From IMG/VR virus record IMGVR_UViG_3300013758_000001, positions 1 to 30,227 of that record: a stretch of 30,227 nucleotides of DNA; one strand, written 5' to 3'. Shown here piece after piece: positions 29,019 to 30,227 of this stretch. The notes beneath the pieces are model-generated. The model made no database searches. It was not told the DNA's origin and saw only the letters and a list, made by a program, of their open reading frames with translations. Source of the stretch: a virus. A program made the translations under genes and the position numbers. Each line of letters starts with the position of its first letter. The stretch's first letter is position 1.

Positions 29019-29905
29019 CCAACGCCCTCGACCAGATCGGCCGCGCGCCCCGGCCCGATACTCAGGCCCTCAGCCAGGCGACCGCCATCGAGCAGTCCCG
29101 CGCCATCGCGGAAGTGCAGGCCGCCGTCACCGTGGCGCAACGGATGCCCCGCGACATCTCCAGAGCCGTCGCTGACGTCGCCGACTCCTGCGGGAGACTC
29201 GGCCTCGCCAACCGCGCATTCTACGCCGTACCCAACCGGGGCAACGGCCCGAGCGTCCACCTCGCCCGCGAACTCGCCCGCATCTGGGGCAACATCCAGT
29301 ACGGCGTCCACGAGTTGCGCCGTGACGACGCAGCCGGCGAGTCCGAGGTGCAGGCCTTCGCGTGGGACCTCGAGACCAACACCCGATCCACCCGCACCTT
29401 CATCGCCCCGCACGCCCGGATGAAGGGCGGCAAGCGCCAGGATCTCGTCGACCTCAACGACATCTACCTCAGCAACCAGAACACAGGTGCGCGCGCCGTC
29501 CGCGAGTGCATCTTCAGCGTCCTTCCGACATGGCTCACCGATTCAGCTCAGGACACCTGCCGCAAGACGCTCGACTTCGGCGAGGGCAAGCCGCTCCCGG
29601 AGCGCATTAGCGAGATGGTCAAGGCGTTCGCCGCCATCGGCGTCACCCATCAGCAGATGGAGGCGAAGCTCGGTAAGAAGCGCGGCCAGTGGACCGCGGG
29701 CGACGTCGCGCAGATGGGCATCTTCTACACGTCGATCACGCGGGACGGTCTGTCCAAGGAAGACGTCTTCCCCGCTAACCCCGTGACGGTGGCCGAGATC
29801 AAGGGCGCACCGAAGCCGACCGCGGCCGAGCCGCCGCTCGACGAGCCCGACGTTGACGCGCACCGCGAAGACGCATGGCCGCCCGTTGTGGAGGCAGGCG
29901 CATGA
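29015..29905 (+). CDS. Putative RecT-like single-strand annealing protein
   Basis: 296 residues from GTG 29015, which overlaps the nuclease stop. The conserved-looking core (AVTVAQRMPRDISRAVADVADSCGRLGLANRAFYAVPNRG...VHLARELARIWGNIQYGVHELRRDD) and the helix-rich part (ARAVRECIFSVLPTWLTDSAQDTCRKTL, then ERISEMVKAFAAIGVTHQQMEAKLGK) match a group of proteins in actinobacterial phages that stand next to RecE-like nucleases. An acidic Pro-rich tail (PPLDEPDVDAHREDAWPP) ends it, as in many single-strand DNA-handling proteins. It is not a classical RecT by obvious motif, so the function is inferred mainly from pairing. Confidence 0.62.
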   Translation: MTNALDQIGRAPRPDTQALSQATAIEQSRAIAEVQAAVTVAQRMPRDISRAVADVADSCGRLGLANRAFYAVPNRGNGPSVHLARELARIWGNIQYGVHELRRDDAAGESEVQAFAWDLETNTRSTRTFIAPHARMKGGKRQDLVDLNDIYLSNQNTGARAVRECIFSVLPTWLTDSAQDTCRKTLDFGEGKPLPERISEMVKAFAAIGVTHQQMEAKLGKKRGQWTAGDVAQMGIFYTSITRDGLSKEDVFPANPVTVAEIKGAPKPTAAEPPLDEPDVDAHREDAWPPVVEAGA

Positions 29906-30081
29906 AACTGGCCACCGTCGAGGCAGGGAAGACCTACGCCCTTCAGTGCGACCATGTACTGACTGAGGCTGAGCGCACCCGCATCATCGACGACTGGTAT
30001 CGAGCAGGCACCGGGGCGACGCTGCTCATCTTCCCCCCAAGTTTGAGGATCGCCCGCTCGCGTCGGTGGTGGCACCGATGA
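29902..30081 (+). CDS. Small early protein of unknown function
   Basis: 59 residues from ATG 29902 in an ATGA overlap with the annealing-protein gene. It contains TVEAGKTYALQCDHVLTEAERTRIIDDWYRAGTGATLLIFPPSLRIARSRRWWHR, with an alpha/beta opening and a basic end. The pattern of a strand, helix and strand suggests a small fold, but I recognise no family. Confidence 0.65.
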   Translation: MKLATVEAGKTYALQCDHVLTEAERTRIIDDWYRAGTGATLLIFPPSLRIARSRRWWHR

Positions 30082-30227
30082 CCGCCACCTCAGAGATCAC
30101 CATCAAGGTGAACCTCGACACCGAGCAGTTCGAGCGCGACCTCGCGCGGCTCACGAAGAAGATCGGCCGAGTCTCAGGCGTCCCCGAGTGGTGCTACATC
30201 CCGTGGATGCGCGGCTTCGTCATGGGA
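30078..30227 (+). CDS. Early gene cut by the window end
   Basis: ATG 30078 overlaps the previous stop in ATGA, and the frame stays open for 50 codons to the window edge. It begins with a beta strand and charged helix (SEITIKVNLDTEQFERDLARLTKKIG), then EWCYIPWMRGFVMG. It is incomplete, so no function is offered. Confidence 0.6.
   Translation, partial: MTATSEITIKVNLDTEQFERDLARLTKKIGRVSGVPEWCYIPWMRGFVMG

Noticed and set aside
1-30227. tRNA genes, CRISPR arrays and insertion sequences
   Set aside because: No cloverleaf with a matching T-arm, no regularly spaced repeat array with unique spacers (the 24-bp repeats are coding and contiguous), and no transposase or terminal inverted repeats were seen.

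Overview
The window is a contiguous 30 kb of a temperate, tailed (siphovirus-type) phage of a high-G+C Gram-positive (actinobacterial) host. The reasons are strong G/C bias at third codon positions, many GTG starts, an HK97-type head with portal, prohead protease and capsid, tail genes with a tape measure but no contractile sheath, and a tyrosine integrase beside a small repressor. No host gene, rRNA or tRNA is seen. Phage genes continue on both sides of integrase and repressor, so this looks like the viral (attP-containing) arrangement rather than an integrated prophage end.

Layout. 39-7894 (+): packaging and head genes: small and large terminase, portal, two putative fibre/ornament proteins, prohead protease, major capsid. 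A perfect 13-bp hairpin follows the capsid gene. 8031-11430 (+): an accessory block with an HNH endonuclease, two GT-A-like glycosyltransferases and a pectate-lyase-fold (tailspike-like) protein. 11528-20331 (+): head-tail connector, tail terminator-like protein, major tail protein, tail assembly chaperones expressed through a likely -1 frameshift, HNH endonuclease, gp10-like protein, endonuclease VII-like gene, tape measure, large minor tail protein and a small tail protein. 20348-22549 (+): lysis region with a membrane-anchored coiled-coil protein, a membrane-anchored collagen-like protein, an amidase endolysin, a holin and a 22-residue membrane peptide, closed by a 14-bp stem terminator. 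22630-24241 (-): lipoprotein, integrase and repressor. 24353-30227 (+): an excisionase/Cro-like HTH gene, a hairpin, then a tightly overlapping chain of early genes (small zinc-ribbon and membrane proteins, an octapeptide-repeat protein, a RecE-like nuclease and a putative single-strand annealing protein), running off the window end.

The most notable observations are these. (1) The tape measure reading frame is broken near its eighth codon at TTT TGA C, which is either a real one-base frameshift or a +1 recoding site resembling that of prfB. (2) A 7-7-7 inverted-repeat site inside the 3' end of the repressor gene, directly before integrase, looks like an attP core and suggests integration-dependent immunity. 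(3) A 20-bp perfect palindrome lies at the end of the endonuclease VII gene and overlaps the tape measure ribosome binding site. (4) A protein carries 13 near-identical octapeptide repeats in which essentially only two codons vary. (5) The head operon carries ornament and glycosylation genes in unusual places. All functional names come from reading motifs and gene order; no database search was run.
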